The notes: generated by a model not told the origin, from the sequence alone. A stretch of 64,000 nt of DNA from SZUA-430 sp034440355 (GCA_034440355.1 JAWXBY010000158.1:1-64000), one strand, 5' to 3'. Shown: positions 50,955-60,276, counted from the stretch's first letter. Program-made: numbers and translations.

Positions 50955-52760
50955 ATGGGCGCGCCGTTGATCCAGTTGCAGGACATTCATCTGACCTTTG
51001 GGGGGCATCCGCTTCTTCAAGGGGCGGAGCTGGTTGTCGGTGAGGGCGACCGGCTGTGCCTGGTCGGGCGCAACGGGTCGGGGAAATCGACGTTGCTCAA
51101 GATCGCGGCGGGGTTGGTGGAATCGGATCGGGGGACACGGTCGGCGGCGCCGTCGGCTACCGTGCGCTATCTGCCGCAGGAGCCAGACCTCTCAGGGTTT
51201 GCGACGACGCTGGCGTTTGTCGAGGCTGGGTTGGCGCCGGGGGATGATCCGTATCGCGCGCAGTATCTGCTGTCGTGTCTGGGGCTGACCGGTGAGGAAG
51301 GGACCGACCGTTTGTCGGGCGGTGAGGCCCGGCGCGCGGCGTTGGCGCGGGTGCTCGCGCCTTCACCCGACATTCTGTTGTTAGACGAACCGACGAACCA
51401 TCTCGATCTGCCGGCGATCGAGTGGTTGGAGAGCGAGTTGAACTCGCTGCGCTCGGCGATGGTTTTGATCAGCCATGACCGGCGGTTTCTGGAGCGGCTT
51501 TCGCGCGCGACGGTGTGGCTCGACCGCGGCGTGACGCGGCGGTTGGAACAAGGGTTCTCGGCGTTCGAGGCGTGGCGCGATACGGTTCTGGAGCAGGAGG
51601 AATTGGAGCAGCACAAGCTCGACCGGCGCATCGTGATGGAAGAGCACTGGGTGCGCTATGGCGTGACGGCGCGGCGCAAACGCAATGTCGGGCGCATGGC
51701 GCGGCTTTCCGATCTGCGCACGCAGCGGCGCGAGGCGCGGCGCGCGACCGGGTCAGTGAAGCTTTCGGCGAGTGAGGGCGAGACGTCGGGTGCGGTCGTC
51801 ATCGAGGCCAAGGGGATTTCGAAGTCGTTCGGCGAGCTTGCCGTCGTGCGCGACGTGTCGATGCGCATCATGCGCGGCGATCGCGTCGGGATCGTGGGGC
51901 CGAATGGTGCGGGGAAGACGACGTTGATCAATCTGCTGACCGGACGCATGCCGCCGGATACGGGGACGGTGAAGCTGGGTGCGAATCTGCAAATGCATAT
52001 GCTCGATCAGCGGCGCGACGTGTTGGAGCCCGAGGTGAGCGTGAAGGATTTTCTCACCGGCGGGCACAGTGAGACGCTGAGCGTCAACGGCGCGGTGCGG
52101 CACTACGCGTCCTACATGAAGGATTTTCTGTTCACGCCGGATCAGGCGCGGACGCCGGTGCGCGTGTTGTCGGGCGGCGAGCGTGGGCGGTTGGTGCTGG
52201 CCAAGGCGTTGGCGCAGCCGTCGAACCTCTTGGTGCTCGACGAACCGACGAACGATCTCGATCTTGAGACGCTGGATTTGTTGCAGGAGATGCTCGCGGA
52301 TTATCCGGGGACAGTGATCGTGGTCAGCCATGACCGCGATTTTCTGGACCGCGTCGCGACGTCGGTGCTGATGGCGGAAGGCGACGGACGGTTTATCGAG
52401 TACGCGGGCGGGTACTCGGACATGGTCGCGCAACGCGGCGCGGGCGTGACCGCGAAGGCGCGCGAGGCTGCGGCGGCGAAACCTGCGAAGGCGACACCTC
52501 GCCCTGCCCCCTCGTCCGAGCGGCGCAAGCTGTCGTTCAAGGACAAGCACGCGCTCGAAACTCTGCCCGCCCGCATCGACGCACTGCACGGCGAGATCCG
52601 CACGTTGCGCGCGAAGCTGGCGGAAGACGGCTTCTACGCGCGCGATGCCAAGGGGTTCGCGACGACGGCGGCGAAGCTCAGTGCTGCCGAGGCGGAGTTG
52701 GCGGCGGGCGAAGAGCGGTGGTTGGAGCTTGAGATGCTGCGCGAGGAGATTGAGGGGTAG
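50955..52760 (+). CDS. ABC-F family ATP-binding protein (Uup-like)
   Basis: A 601-residue soluble protein with two ABC domains. Walker A sites are GRNGSGKST and GPNGAGKTT, signature motifs LSGGEARR and LSGGERGR, and Walker B LLLDEPTNHLDL and LVLDEPTNDLDL. A coiled-coil linker of about 80 residues joins them, and a C-terminal helical pair (LETLPARIDALHGEIRTLRAKL...) is as in Uup. ABC-F proteins act on ribosomes rather than in transport. ATG at 50955. It is flanked by the palindromic repeats. Confidence 0.92.
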   Translation: MGAPLIQLQDIHLTFGGHPLLQGAELVVGEGDRLCLVGRNGSGKSTLLKIAAGLVESDRGTRSAAPSATVRYLPQEPDLSGFATTLAFVEAGLAPGDDPYRAQYLLSCLGLTGEEGTDRLSGGEARRAALARVLAPSPDILLLDEPTNHLDLPAIEWLESELNSLRSAMVLISHDRRFLERLSRATVWLDRGVTRRLEQGFSAFEAWRDTVLEQEELEQHKLDRRIVMEEHWVRYGVTARRKRNVGRMARLSDLRTQRREARRATGSVKLSASEGETSGAVVIEAKGISKSFGELAVVRDVSMRIMRGDRVGIVGPNGAGKTTLINLLTGRMPPDTGTVKLGANLQMHMLDQRRDVLEPEVSVKDFLTGGHSETLSVNGAVRHYASYMKDFLFTPDQARTPVRVLSGGERGRLVLAKALAQPSNLLVLDEPTNDLDLETLDLLQEMLADYPGTVIVVSHDRDFLDRVATSVLMAEGDGRFIEYAGGYSDMVAQRGAGVTAKAREAAAAKPAKATPRPAPSSERRKLSFKDKHALETLPARIDALHGEIRTLRAKLAEDGFYARDAKGFATTAAKLSAAEAELAAGEERWLELEMLREEIEG

Positions 52761-52773
52761 CGATTAACATATC

Positions 52774-52793
52774 CGTCATGGCCGGCCATGACG
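52774..52793. repeat. Short palindrome CGTCATGGCCGGCCATGACG
   Basis: A perfect 20-base palindrome just after the ABC-F stop. It shares the GTCATGGCCGG ends of the long inverted repeat at 50772-50916, so it looks like a collapsed copy without the interior. Confidence 0.6.
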
Positions 52794-52805
52794 CATGTGG
52801 GAGAT

Positions 52806-53543
52806 CTACGTCAGCGTGCGCTTGAAGAGTGTGAGCAGACGTTCCCAGTGTCGTTCGGCGGCGTGTTTTTTGTAGATGACGCGGCTGGGGAAGGCGAAGC
52901 CGTGGTCGGTGTCTTCGTAGATTTCGACTTCGGCTTCTGCGTTCGCTTCTTTCAGGGCTTGCTTGAGCGGTTCGATTTGTTCGAGGGGCACCCAGTGGTC
53001 GCGTTCCGCGCAGGCGAAATAGAGTTCGGCTTTGGCTTTGCGCGCTACGAGGTGGGGGCTGTCGGGTTTTTCGGTGATGAGGCGGACGCCGTAGATCGAG
53101 GCGGCGGCGGCGACGCGGTCGGGGATGTGGGCGGCGGCGTTGATGGCGTATTGGCCGCTCATGCAGTAGCCGACCGCGCCGATTTTTCCTTTGCTGGCGG
53201 CTGGGTCTTTGGCGGCGAAAGCTAGGAGCGCGTCGGTGTCGTCCATGATTTTCGCGATCGTGAGAGATTCCATCAGGGCGCGCATGCGTTTGCGTTCGGG
53301 CGATTCCGGGTCGGCGGGCAGCGGCCCGAGCTCCATCACGCCTTCGCGATAGTAGAGGTTGGGCAGCATCACGTAGTAGCCGGAGGTCGCGAGGCGGCGG
53401 GCCATGTCGCGCAGTTCTTCGCGGATGGCGGGCGCATCCATGTAGAAGAGGATGATCGGGTGCGGGCCGCCGCGGTCAGGATGGACGATGAACGTCGTCG
53501 TGCGGCCGTCCTTGGTTTCGATGTCGAGTTGGCGTTCGTGCAT
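52806..53543 (-). CDS. Dienelactone hydrolase family protein
   Basis: A 245-residue alpha/beta hydrolase. GAVGYCMSGQYA has the Cys nucleophile typical of the family, AERDHWVP the Asp, and DTDHGFAFPSR the His. The DLH family opens dienelactones in chlorocatechol degradation, but most genomic members act on unknown esters. It lies 13 bases after the YhhN gene start region on the same strand, so the two are likely co-transcribed. Confidence 0.9.
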   Translation of the reverse strand: MHERQLDIETKDGRTTTFIVHPDRGGPHPIILFYMDAPAIREELRDMARRLATSGYYVMLPNLYYREGVMELGPLPADPESPERKRMRALMESLTIAKIMDDTDALLAFAAKDPAASKGKIGAVGYCMSGQYAINAAAHIPDRVAAAASIYGVRLITEKPDSPHLVARKAKAELYFACAERDHWVPLEQIEPLKQALKEANAEAEVEIYEDTDHGFAFPSRVIYKKHAAERHWERLLTLFKRTLT

Positions 53544-53556
53544 GGGCTGATCCGGT

Positions 53557-54243
53557 TCAAGGGACGATCAGATGGAGGAAGGCCAACGTCATCATGAACT
53601 GCGCGGCGACGTAGGTCGTCCAGACGGCGATGTGGTGGCCAGGAAAGGCTTTCAGGAATTTGCGCTGGGCGATCAGGGAGTCCGAGATCGCGAAGATCAC
53701 CGCGCCCGTGCCCAACATCCACGACGCGTTCGGGATCGACCATGCGGCGACCGCCATCGCCATAATGATCGTGAAGTAGGCCACGACCGGCAGCTTCATT
53801 TTGCCGAGGCGCGGGAGTAGGACGGCGAGGAAGGCGCTTGCAGCGGCGAGGGTTGCGAGGACGGCGATGAGGGCCGCGCCCTGCGGCATCTGCGTGTGGG
53901 GCAAGAAGGCTGCAAGGTAGGCGACGTGGGCTGCGAAGAACGTGCCCAGGCCATAGAGGAAGAAGCGCTGTTGATCCTTCAGCGCGAGGAAGAAGTCGCC
54001 GAGTGCGGAAAGGGCGAGCGCGAGGCTTAGGATGAAGAGCGGGTTTGCGCCGGTGGTGCCTAGATAGGTCCACGGCAGGATCGCGAGCGTGCCGATGGAG
54101 GCCGTCTTGAGAGCGGTCCTGAGCGGCGACGACGGGCTGCCCGTGAAGGCGAAATAGATCAGCGAGACGGCCAGCGACGTGCCCACGATCACAAGGCGGA
54201 AGGTGTCGAAGCCGTCGTTGCGGTCAAACAGATGTTCGAACAT
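53557..54243 (-). CDS. YhhN/TMEM86 family membrane protein (lysoplasmalogenase-like)
   Basis: A 228-residue membrane protein with about eight hydrophobic segments. The family's two conserved blocks are visible: LSLALALSALGDFFLAL and MLGTGAVIFAISDSLIA, both with the intramembrane Asp. TMEM86 enzymes cleave the vinyl-ether bond of lysoplasmalogens; bacterial members have less certain roles. It precedes the dienelactone hydrolase. Confidence 0.85.
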   Translation of the reverse strand: MFEHLFDRNDGFDTFRLVIVGTSLAVSLIYFAFTGSPSSPLRTALKTASIGTLAILPWTYLGTTGANPLFILSLALALSALGDFFLALKDQQRFFLYGLGTFFAAHVAYLAAFLPHTQMPQGAALIAVLATLAAASAFLAVLLPRLGKMKLPVVAYFTIIMAMAVAAWSIPNASWMLGTGAVIFAISDSLIAQRKFLKAFPGHHIAVWTTYVAAQFMMTLAFLHLIVP

Positions 54244-54384
54244 GAGACGGAAGATACACGTTTCGCGCTTCGGCTGTAGCCGCCATCACTTCGCGGCGGG
54301 CGTGCTTTGCGGCGGCCCTTGGCGGTGTCTATATGAGCGCCACGACGGCCGGGTTACGGCCGCGCCAATCTGGGAGAGATATTC

Positions 54385-55053
54385 GTGAAGCTTTATACGT
54401 TTCCGGCGTCGACAACGTGCCGACCCGTGATGTTTTTTGCCGCCGATGCCGGCATCAAGCTGGAATACGAAGTCATCGACTTGATGTCGGGCAAGCAGTT
54501 CGATCCGAACTTCGCCGCGGTCAATCCGAACTGCCATGTGCCGGTGCTGGAAGACGGATCGTTCCGGCTGACGGAGAGTTCGGCGATCTTGAAGTATCTC
54601 GCCGATACGGTGAATTCGCCCGCCTATCCGAAGGATCTGAAGGCGCGCGCGCATGTGAACGAAATGATGGACTGGTTCAACACCGGATTCTATCACGCGT
54701 TCGGCTACGGCATGGCGTATCCGCAAATTCTGGCGCATCTGAAGTTTGCGGACGAGAGCGCGCAGAAGGCCGTCGTCGCCACGTCGAAGGCGCACGCTGA
54801 GCAGTTTCTGAAAGTGCTCGACGGATGGCTGGCGACGAAGCCGTATGTTTGCGGGAAAGAGATTACGCTCGCGGATTATTTCGGGTCCGGGATTTTGTCG
54901 TTGGGCGAGACTATCGGGTGCACGCTTGAGGCCTATCCCAACGTGCGCAAGTGGTACGACCGGATGCAGTCGCGGCCGAACTGGCAGGCGACCAACGGCG
55001 CCGTGTATCAATGGGCGGCTGCTATCAAAGGCCCGGCTTACGTTCACATCTAG
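54385..55053 (+). CDS. Glutathione S-transferase family protein
   Basis: A 222-residue GST. MKLYTFPASTTCRPVMFFAADAGI supplies the thioredoxin-like domain with the catalytic Ser/Thr/Cys turn, AVNPNCHVPVLEDGSFRLTESSAIL the cis-Pro and Glu-Ser motif, and ITLADYFGSGIL the C-terminal motif. The start is a GTG at 54385, preceded by GGGAGAGA. A VOC gene follows 10 bases later, which suggests a glutathione-linked detoxification pair. Confidence 0.9.
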   Translation: MKLYTFPASTTCRPVMFFAADAGIKLEYEVIDLMSGKQFDPNFAAVNPNCHVPVLEDGSFRLTESSAILKYLADTVNSPAYPKDLKARAHVNEMMDWFNTGFYHAFGYGMAYPQILAHLKFADESAQKAVVATSKAHAEQFLKVLDGWLATKPYVCGKEITLADYFGSGILSLGETIGCTLEAYPNVRKWYDRMQSRPNWQATNGAVYQWAAAIKGPAYVHI

Positions 55054-55063
55054 GAGCCTCGTT

Positions 55064-55552
55064 ATGATCAAAGGGCTGCACCACAACGCTTATCGCTGCC
55101 GCGACTCGGAAGAGACGCGGCGGTTCTATGAGGATTTTCTGGGGCTGCCGCTTACGCACAGCCTTGCGATCGGTGAGACGAAGACCGGGCGCAAGGCGCA
55201 TGTGCTGCACACCTTCTTCCGCATGGACGACGGGTCGTTCCTGGCGTTCTTCGAGGCGCCGGAGGAACCGTTTGCGTTCAAGAAGCAGGCGGATTTCGAC
55301 TTGCACATTGCGCTTGAAGTGACGCCCGCCGATCTGAAGCGAATGTTCGAGAAGGGCAAAGCCGCCGGCATGGAGGTGCGCGGGATTTCGGATCACCACT
55401 TCGTCGACTCGATCTATTTTCGCGACCCGAATGGCTACGTGATCGAGCTGACGGCGAAGCGGCCGGACCACGAGGCGGCGATGGACCCGAAGACGAACGG
55501 GGCGCGGGCGGTGCTCGACGCGTGGCAGCGGGAAAAGCCCGCACACGCCTGA
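55064..55552 (+). CDS. VOC family protein (glyoxalase/dioxygenase-like)
   Basis: A 162-residue metal-type VOC protein. KGLHHNAYRCRDSEETRRFYEDFLGL carries the first His ligand, FDLHIALEV the second-repeat His, and IYFRDPNGYVIELTAK the C-terminal Glu. All three metal ligands expected for a glyoxalase or extradiol-type site are present. It is preceded by TAGGAG and follows the GST gene directly. Confidence 0.88.
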   Translation: MIKGLHHNAYRCRDSEETRRFYEDFLGLPLTHSLAIGETKTGRKAHVLHTFFRMDDGSFLAFFEAPEEPFAFKKQADFDLHIALEVTPADLKRMFEKGKAAGMEVRGISDHHFVDSIYFRDPNGYVIELTAKRPDHEAAMDPKTNGARAVLDAWQREKPAHA

Positions 55553-55629
55553 AAATCGGGCGGTTTGATTTAGGTCAAAGCGTGAATTTGACGCCTGCGT
55601 CATGAATGTCTTCCTCACGGAGGCACTTC

Positions 55630-56754
55630 ATGACGCGGGATATTCACGGTCGCCAACTGACCCGGGACGAGATTTACGACACCGTCGCGCCGGGCGACTT
55701 TCGAACCCTCATGAATGTCGACCGCTACAACAAGCGGACGTCGGCGTTCGATAAGATCATCTCGGCGACCCACGATCATTTCTGGGATCCGCTCGACACC
55801 AAATACATCGACTTCGCCGCGCCGTTCGACATGGAACGTGACTATCTCGTCGACCCGAAGCTGGTCGCCGTAGCGCGCACGTCGATCTGGGACGAACTGG
55901 ACGAAGGCAAGCGGGTGAAGCTCGCGAATCTTGAGACGTGGTGGTCGCTGTCTTCGGTGCTGCACGGCGAGCAAGGGGCGCTGTCGTTATCGGCTTCACT
56001 CTGCAACATCCTTCGCGATCCGGGCGCGCAGGAATACGCCGCCAATCAGGCGCGGGAAGAGGCGCGTCACGTGACGGCGTTCGCGCGTTATGTGAAAGCG
56101 CGCTGGGGCAAGCCTTGCGCGGTCGGGCCGGCGCTCGGCGGATTGCTCGCCGAGATGGTCACGTCAGAGTTCGCTTGGAAGAAGATCGTCGGCATGCAGC
56201 TGATGGTCGAGGGCCTGGCCATGGGCGCGTTCGCCACGTTCTACACGATGGGGCGCGATCCGCTGCTGGTGCGGCTGGTGCAGCTCGCGATGACGGATGA
56301 GGCGTTCCACCACAAGTTCGGCAAGATCTGGGCCGACCGCACGATCCCGAAGCTCGACGCGAGCGAGCGCGACATGATCGAAGACTGGGCGGCGCAGGTG
56401 TTCCAGACGCTGCTGTTCAATCTCGCTTCGCCCGAACAGAAGAAGCCCGTCTATGCGCTTGTCGGTCTCGATTGGCAGCGCGTGCAGGCGGCCTTCATGG
56501 AAGCGGTGACCGACGACACCATCCGCAAGGAGATGAAGGAGTCCACCAACATCTTCCGCGTGCTGGTCAAGACGCTGCTGAAGGCTGGGATCATCACCAA
56601 GCGCACGGCGTCGATCTACGCGACCTATGTCGATGTCGAGGAACTGAGAACCGAAAGTGACGAGATGGTGGGCGATGCGATCGCCGCCGAAGGCATCGCG
56701 GGTCTGAAGTTGATTAACGCCGGGCGTCACGTGTTCGGACAGGCTGCCGAATAG
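55630..56754 (+). CDS. Ferritin-like di-iron protein
   Basis: A 374-residue helical protein. The helices carry LHGEQGALS, REEARHVTAFARY (E-x-x-R/H), LMVEGLAMGAF and MTDEAFHHKFG (D-E-x-x-H-H), a pattern that fits a carboxylate-bridged di-iron site in a four-helix bundle. Members of this broad group are oxygenases, oxidases or ferritins; a substrate cannot be named. The ATG at 55630 is set by ACGGAGG five to eight bases before it. Confidence 0.72.
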   Translation: MTRDIHGRQLTRDEIYDTVAPGDFRTLMNVDRYNKRTSAFDKIISATHDHFWDPLDTKYIDFAAPFDMERDYLVDPKLVAVARTSIWDELDEGKRVKLANLETWWSLSSVLHGEQGALSLSASLCNILRDPGAQEYAANQAREEARHVTAFARYVKARWGKPCAVGPALGGLLAEMVTSEFAWKKIVGMQLMVEGLAMGAFATFYTMGRDPLLVRLVQLAMTDEAFHHKFGKIWADRTIPKLDASERDMIEDWAAQVFQTLLFNLASPEQKKPVYALVGLDWQRVQAAFMEAVTDDTIRKEMKESTNIFRVLVKTLLKAGIITKRTASIYATYVDVEELRTESDEMVGDAIAAEGIAGLKLINAGRHVFGQAAE

Positions 56755-56911
56755 CGGCGCGGGGCTCGCGCCCCGCCCGCTAAAGGGCCAGCCCCGCAGC
56801 GGCGCCCGGACTGGACCCCTGGGCGTCGCTTGCGGCGGCTTCTTTGTGATCCCTGCCCCCTTGATTTTGCGCGCGCGTCCTGCGGCAATGGGGGTCTCAG
56901 GGGACACTGCC

Positions 56912-57991
56912 ATGAAACGCCTGTTCGTGTTGGTCGCGATTGCGGCCCTTTTTGCTTTTGTCGCGGCCGATGCGGACGCGGCCAAGCGCAAGCGCGCCCG
57001 ATCGAAGAGCACGGCGACCTCCGCCGAAATGCCTGTGTCGACCGACCCGACGCCGAACGACAAGCGCGACGGCAATACGCTGTGCAACGGCGGGATGATG
57101 GTCACCGCCGACGATCAGATTCGCGGCTGCACCGCGCTGCTCAAGCAGCGTCAGACGAAAGAGGCCAAGGCGACGGCGTTCTACAATCGCGGCAACGCCT
57201 TTATCGCGAAGAACGATTTCGGGCGCGCGATCAGCGACTACAGCGACGCCCTAGCGATAAGGCCGGACTACGCGCAGGCGTTGTTCAACCGTGCGGTTGC
57301 GCACCGCATCAGCGGCAACACGCCGTCGGCGATTACCGACTTCACCGCCGTGCTGGCGCTAACGCCGGGCGACGCTGACGCGCTTACGGGGCGCGGGATC
57401 GCGCTGGCTTCGGTCGGCAAGTATGAGGAGTCGCTTCGCGATCTTTCGCGCGCGATCGAGATCAAGCCCGATCATGTGACGGCGCTGACGCAGCGCGGGC
57501 ACGCCTATGTGCGCGCGCATCAGTGGGCGAATGCGATCGCCGACTATTCGGCAGCGATTTCGATTTCGACGGCGAGCGTCGAGGCGATCTATGGACGGGG
57601 CGTCGCCAAGATCTATAGCGGCAACGCGTTGAGCGGGCAAACCGACATGACGCAGGCGATGACTATCGATTCCAGCGTCACGGCGCGCATGACTTCGCAG
57701 GGCATTCCGCCGCCGCAGATGCGCGCGGCGAGCGGGTTCGAACCGGCGCGCGTGATGCCGCCACAAACGGCGCCTACCATCGCGCCGCCCGCGCCTGTGG
57801 CGCCCACGGCCCAGGCGCCTGCCGTGCAGCTGCAAACACCGGCCACGACCGAAGTTCAAGGCGCGCCCGACATCGCGGCCACGCCGCCGCCGGAGAAGCC
57901 CGCCGAACCAGCGAAGGCTACGGAAGACGCGAAGCCGGCCGATGCGCCCAAGCCGGCGCGCGAGTCCTACACGATGAAGCCAATCCCCTGA
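56912..57991 (+). CDS. Exported TPR-repeat protein
   Basis: A 359-residue protein with a signal peptide (cleaved near ADA), a basic stretch, four to five TPR units (FYNRGNAFIAKNDFGRAISDYSDAL, LFNRAVAHRI..., ALTGRGIALASVGKYEESLRDL, ALTQRGHAYVRAHQWANAIADY) and a Pro/Ala-rich tail of about 100 residues. TPR domains bind partner proteins; the partner is unknown. CAGGGGA precedes the ATG at 56912. Confidence 0.82.
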   Translation: MKRLFVLVAIAALFAFVAADADAAKRKRARSKSTATSAEMPVSTDPTPNDKRDGNTLCNGGMMVTADDQIRGCTALLKQRQTKEAKATAFYNRGNAFIAKNDFGRAISDYSDALAIRPDYAQALFNRAVAHRISGNTPSAITDFTAVLALTPGDADALTGRGIALASVGKYEESLRDLSRAIEIKPDHVTALTQRGHAYVRAHQWANAIADYSAAISISTASVEAIYGRGVAKIYSGNALSGQTDMTQAMTIDSSVTARMTSQGIPPPQMRAASGFEPARVMPPQTAPTIAPPAPVAPTAQAPAVQLQTPATTEVQGAPDIAATPPPEKPAEPAKATEDAKPADAPKPARESYTMKPIP

Positions 57992-57995
57992 CGCA

Positions 57996-58790
57996 TCAGT
58001 GCGCGAGGAGGCCTTGGGAGAGGGCTTTTTCGGTGAAGGGGAAGACGATCGCGGGATCGACTTTCAGCAGCTTCTCATCCTTGCCTTTGTAGTCGAGGCT
58101 GCCCAGCAGGTGGCGGATGACGTTGAGGCGCGCGGTCTTCTTCACGTCGGCGTGCACAATGTGCCAAGGCGCATCCTCGTGAGTCGTGTGCATCAGCATC
58201 GCGTCGCGCGCTTCGGAATAGGCGTCCCATTTCTTGATGGCGGCGGCGTCGATGGGGCTGATCTTCCACTGCTTCAACGGATCGGCGCGGCGTTCGGCCA
58301 GACGTTCCTTCTGCTCGGCCTTCGAGATGTCGAGATAGTATTTCACGAGCTTTATGTCGGAGCGCACCAGCATCGATTCGAATTGCGGGGCCTCCTGCAG
58401 GAAGCATTTGTATTCGGTGTCGTCGCAGAATCCCATCACGCGCTCGACGCCGGCGCGGTTGTACCAAGAGCGGTTGAAGAGAACGAACTCGCCGCCCGCG
58501 GGCAGGTACGGTGCGTAACGCTGGAAGTACCATGACGTGCGGTCGCGGTCGCTTGGCTTGCCCAATGCAACGACGCGGGTTTCGCGTGGGCTCATGTGTT
58601 CGATGATGCGCTTGATGGTGCCGTCCTTGCCGGCGCCGTCGCGACCCTCGACCACAACGGCGACCTTGCGGCCGTTCGCGATGAGGTCTCGCTGAAACTT
58701 CACGAGTTGGACGTGCAGCTCGTAGAGCTGGGCCTCGTAGTCCTTGTCGGAAATTTTGCCGTTCTGCGCCTTGTCTTTGTTCTTGGCCAT
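57996..58790 (-). CDS. ppk2: Polyphosphate kinase 2 family protein
   Basis: A 264-residue PPK2, which moves phosphate between polyphosphate and nucleotides. Walker A VVEGRDGAGKDG, GKPSDRDRTSWYFQRY, the lid motif FNRSWYNRAGVERVMGFC and KYYLDISKAEQKERLAER are all in the family order for a single-domain PPK2. The start at 58790 follows a stretch with no family sequence. The class (GDP or ADP preference) cannot be told by eye. It lies downstream of a terminator that ends the PadR operon. Confidence 0.92.
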   Translation of the reverse strand: MAKNKDKAQNGKISDKDYEAQLYELHVQLVKFQRDLIANGRKVAVVVEGRDGAGKDGTIKRIIEHMSPRETRVVALGKPSDRDRTSWYFQRYAPYLPAGGEFVLFNRSWYNRAGVERVMGFCDDTEYKCFLQEAPQFESMLVRSDIKLVKYYLDISKAEQKERLAERRADPLKQWKISPIDAAAIKKWDAYSEARDAMLMHTTHEDAPWHIVHADVKKTARLNVIRHLLGSLDYKGKDEKLLKVDPAIVFPFTEKALSQGLLAH

Positions 58791-58843
58791 GTCGTCCTGC
58801 TCAAGTTGCCCGGGCGGGACTTTGAGCGGATTTCTCGGCAAAG

Positions 58844-58868
58844 AAAAAGGGGCCGCGAACGCGGCCCC
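58844..58868 (-). terminator. Rho-independent terminator of the PadR/HAAS operon
   Basis: On the minus strand a perfect 9-base stem GGGGCCGCG / CGCGGCCCC with a 2-base loop is followed by TTTTTCTTT. It lies 31 bases after the stop of the HAAS/sensor gene and before the PPK2 start. Confidence 0.8.
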
Positions 58869-58898
58869 CTTGGAACTTTGGGAAATTGTTCCCCGGCT

Positions 58899-59816
58899 TT
58901 AGGCGCGCACGAGGAGTGCTTCGGCGATCTTGCCGTGGATGAAGCCGATGGCGCGGGCAAGGTGCAGCGTGAACAGAATGCCGATCAGACCGGCGATGAT
59001 CACGAGGACGAGGCCGTGCGGCGTGCTCAACAGCGCATCGAGTTCGGGATAGTTGTCGAGGCGCACGACGTTCTTGCCGGTCGCGAGTTCATAGAAGCCG
59101 CCCGCAATCACCGAGCCTGAGGTCACGCCCAGAACGACGGCCACGGTGAAGTAGATGATGCCCAGCGGGAGCTGCAGGATCATGTAGATGAGCGAGCTCC
59201 AGGTGCGGCCGTCGGCCAGCATGCGCTTGATGCGCTGCCAGACCGTGCCGCCGGTTTCCTGCGTCGGCAGGCGACGCGGCATACGCACGCCGAGCAAGGC
59301 TTCGACCACCCTGCCCTCGACCCAGCTGATGACGCGGATCGAACCGATGAAGAGCAGCGCGAAGGGGATACCGATGATCAGGATCGCCAAGCCCAGCGTC
59401 AGGCTCATGCCCGTCACGGCCCAGGTGAAATAGAAAATGCCGGTTGCGAGCGACAGCAGCATGTAGATCAACGCGCCGTACGCGCGCGGATCAACCAGGA
59501 CACCAAAGAGGCCCGGACCCTTGTCGACCGCATCATCTTCGTCCGCGCGGGCGGGGAATGGGCTTTTGATGGCGTCATCCATGGCGATGTACTCCTCGGC
59601 CACTTCCTGTGGCGTTCCGTAGGTTTCGACGATGCGCGCAAGAACTTGCGCTTCCGATTCTTCGGGGGTTTGGGCTTGCTCGGCGCGCAGATATTCTTCC
59701 GCGTCGGCGAGAGCATCTTGGATGAGCGCGGGCGGCTGGCCCTTCAGGCAGCGCTTCAGCGCGTCGAGATAGGATTTGATGCTTGCGGGCGCAGCAGCTG
59801 CGTTGACGTCAGCCAT
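58899..59816 (-). CDS. HAAS (DUF1700) and sensor-domain membrane protein
   Basis: A 305-residue protein. The first 90 residues are a HAAS helical domain (SYLDALKRCLKGQPPALIQDALADAEEYL, YGTPQEVAEEY). Two similar membrane modules follow, each containing YMLL/YMIL...IIYFTWAV/IIYFTVAV, the putative sensor domain of this family. HAAS proteins are nearly always encoded beside a PadR regulator, as here: the ATG lies 8 bases inside the end of the PadR gene. They are thought to sense envelope state or inhibit partner proteins. Confidence 0.85.
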   Translation of the reverse strand: MADVNAAAAPASIKSYLDALKRCLKGQPPALIQDALADAEEYLRAEQAQTPEESEAQVLARIVETYGTPQEVAEEYIAMDDAIKSPFPARADEDDAVDKGPGLFGVLVDPRAYGALIYMLLSLATGIFYFTWAVTGMSLTLGLAILIIGIPFALLFIGSIRVISWVEGRVVEALLGVRMPRRLPTQETGGTVWQRIKRMLADGRTWSSLIYMILQLPLGIIYFTVAVVLGVTSGSVIAGGFYELATGKNVVRLDNYPELDALLSTPHGLVLVIIAGLIGILFTLHLARAIGFIHGKIAEALLVRA

Positions 59817-60180
59817 TCGCGTCTCCCGGGCCTATCAGTCCATCAACGAATTCGCGCAGGTCGGTCCACACGCCGCGCCAGGCCTGCAATGCTTCGCGTC
59901 CGCTGGCGGAAATCGAATAGTAACGCCGCGGCGGTCCCGACATCGAGACTTCAACGCGGCTGGAGAGAAGACCTGCGGCATGCAGCGAGCGAAGAACAGG
60001 ATAGATCGCGCCTTGCTTCAAGAACGAAGCGCCGCCGGCTTTCGCGCCGATCTCTTTGGCGATCTGGTAGCCGTACATCTCCTCCCCCGTCCTCTCCAGG
60101 AGTGCCAGCAGCACCATCGCGGCGATGCCGCTATGCAGCTCCTTGCGGAACTTTTTCAGGTGCGTGTCGGCGGAAGTCAC
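59809..60180 (-). CDS. PadR family transcriptional regulator
   Basis: A 123-residue winged-helix regulator. SGIAAMVLLALLERTGEEMYGYQIAKEI, LKQGAIYPVLRSLHAAGLL and SGPPRRYYSISASGREAL are the PadR motifs. It starts with GTG, preceded by GGGAGGG. It is coupled to the HAAS/sensor gene by an 8-base overlap. A promoter (60249-60276) with an imperfect dyad lies 69 bases upstream, so autorepression is likely. Confidence 0.9.
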   Translation of the reverse strand: MTSADTHLKKFRKELHSGIAAMVLLALLERTGEEMYGYQIAKEIGAKAGGASFLKQGAIYPVLRSLHAAGLLSSRVEVSMSGPPRRYYSISASGREALQAWRGVWTDLREFVDGLIGPGDANG

Positions 60181-60248
60181 TGCGCCCTCCCGGTCAGTCG
60201 CCAGGGCGACAAACTCGGAGCCTTACTGGTTGCGGTATCATGGAGAGG

Positions 60249-60276
60249 CATATAGTGACAAGCTCATACTAGTCAA
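60249..60276 (-). promoter_or_regulatory. Promoter of the PadR/HAAS operon
   Basis: On the minus strand TTGACT (-35, 60271-60276), a 16-base spacer, and TATATG (-10, 60249-60254). Within the spacer and edges an imperfect TAGT-GA/TCATACTA symmetry could be the PadR operator. It lies 69 bases before the GTG start. Confidence 0.6.

Noticed and set aside
57735..57744. tRNA T-arm-like GGTTCGAACC
   Set aside because: It lies inside the TPR gene in frame, and no acceptor, D or anticodon arms surround it.
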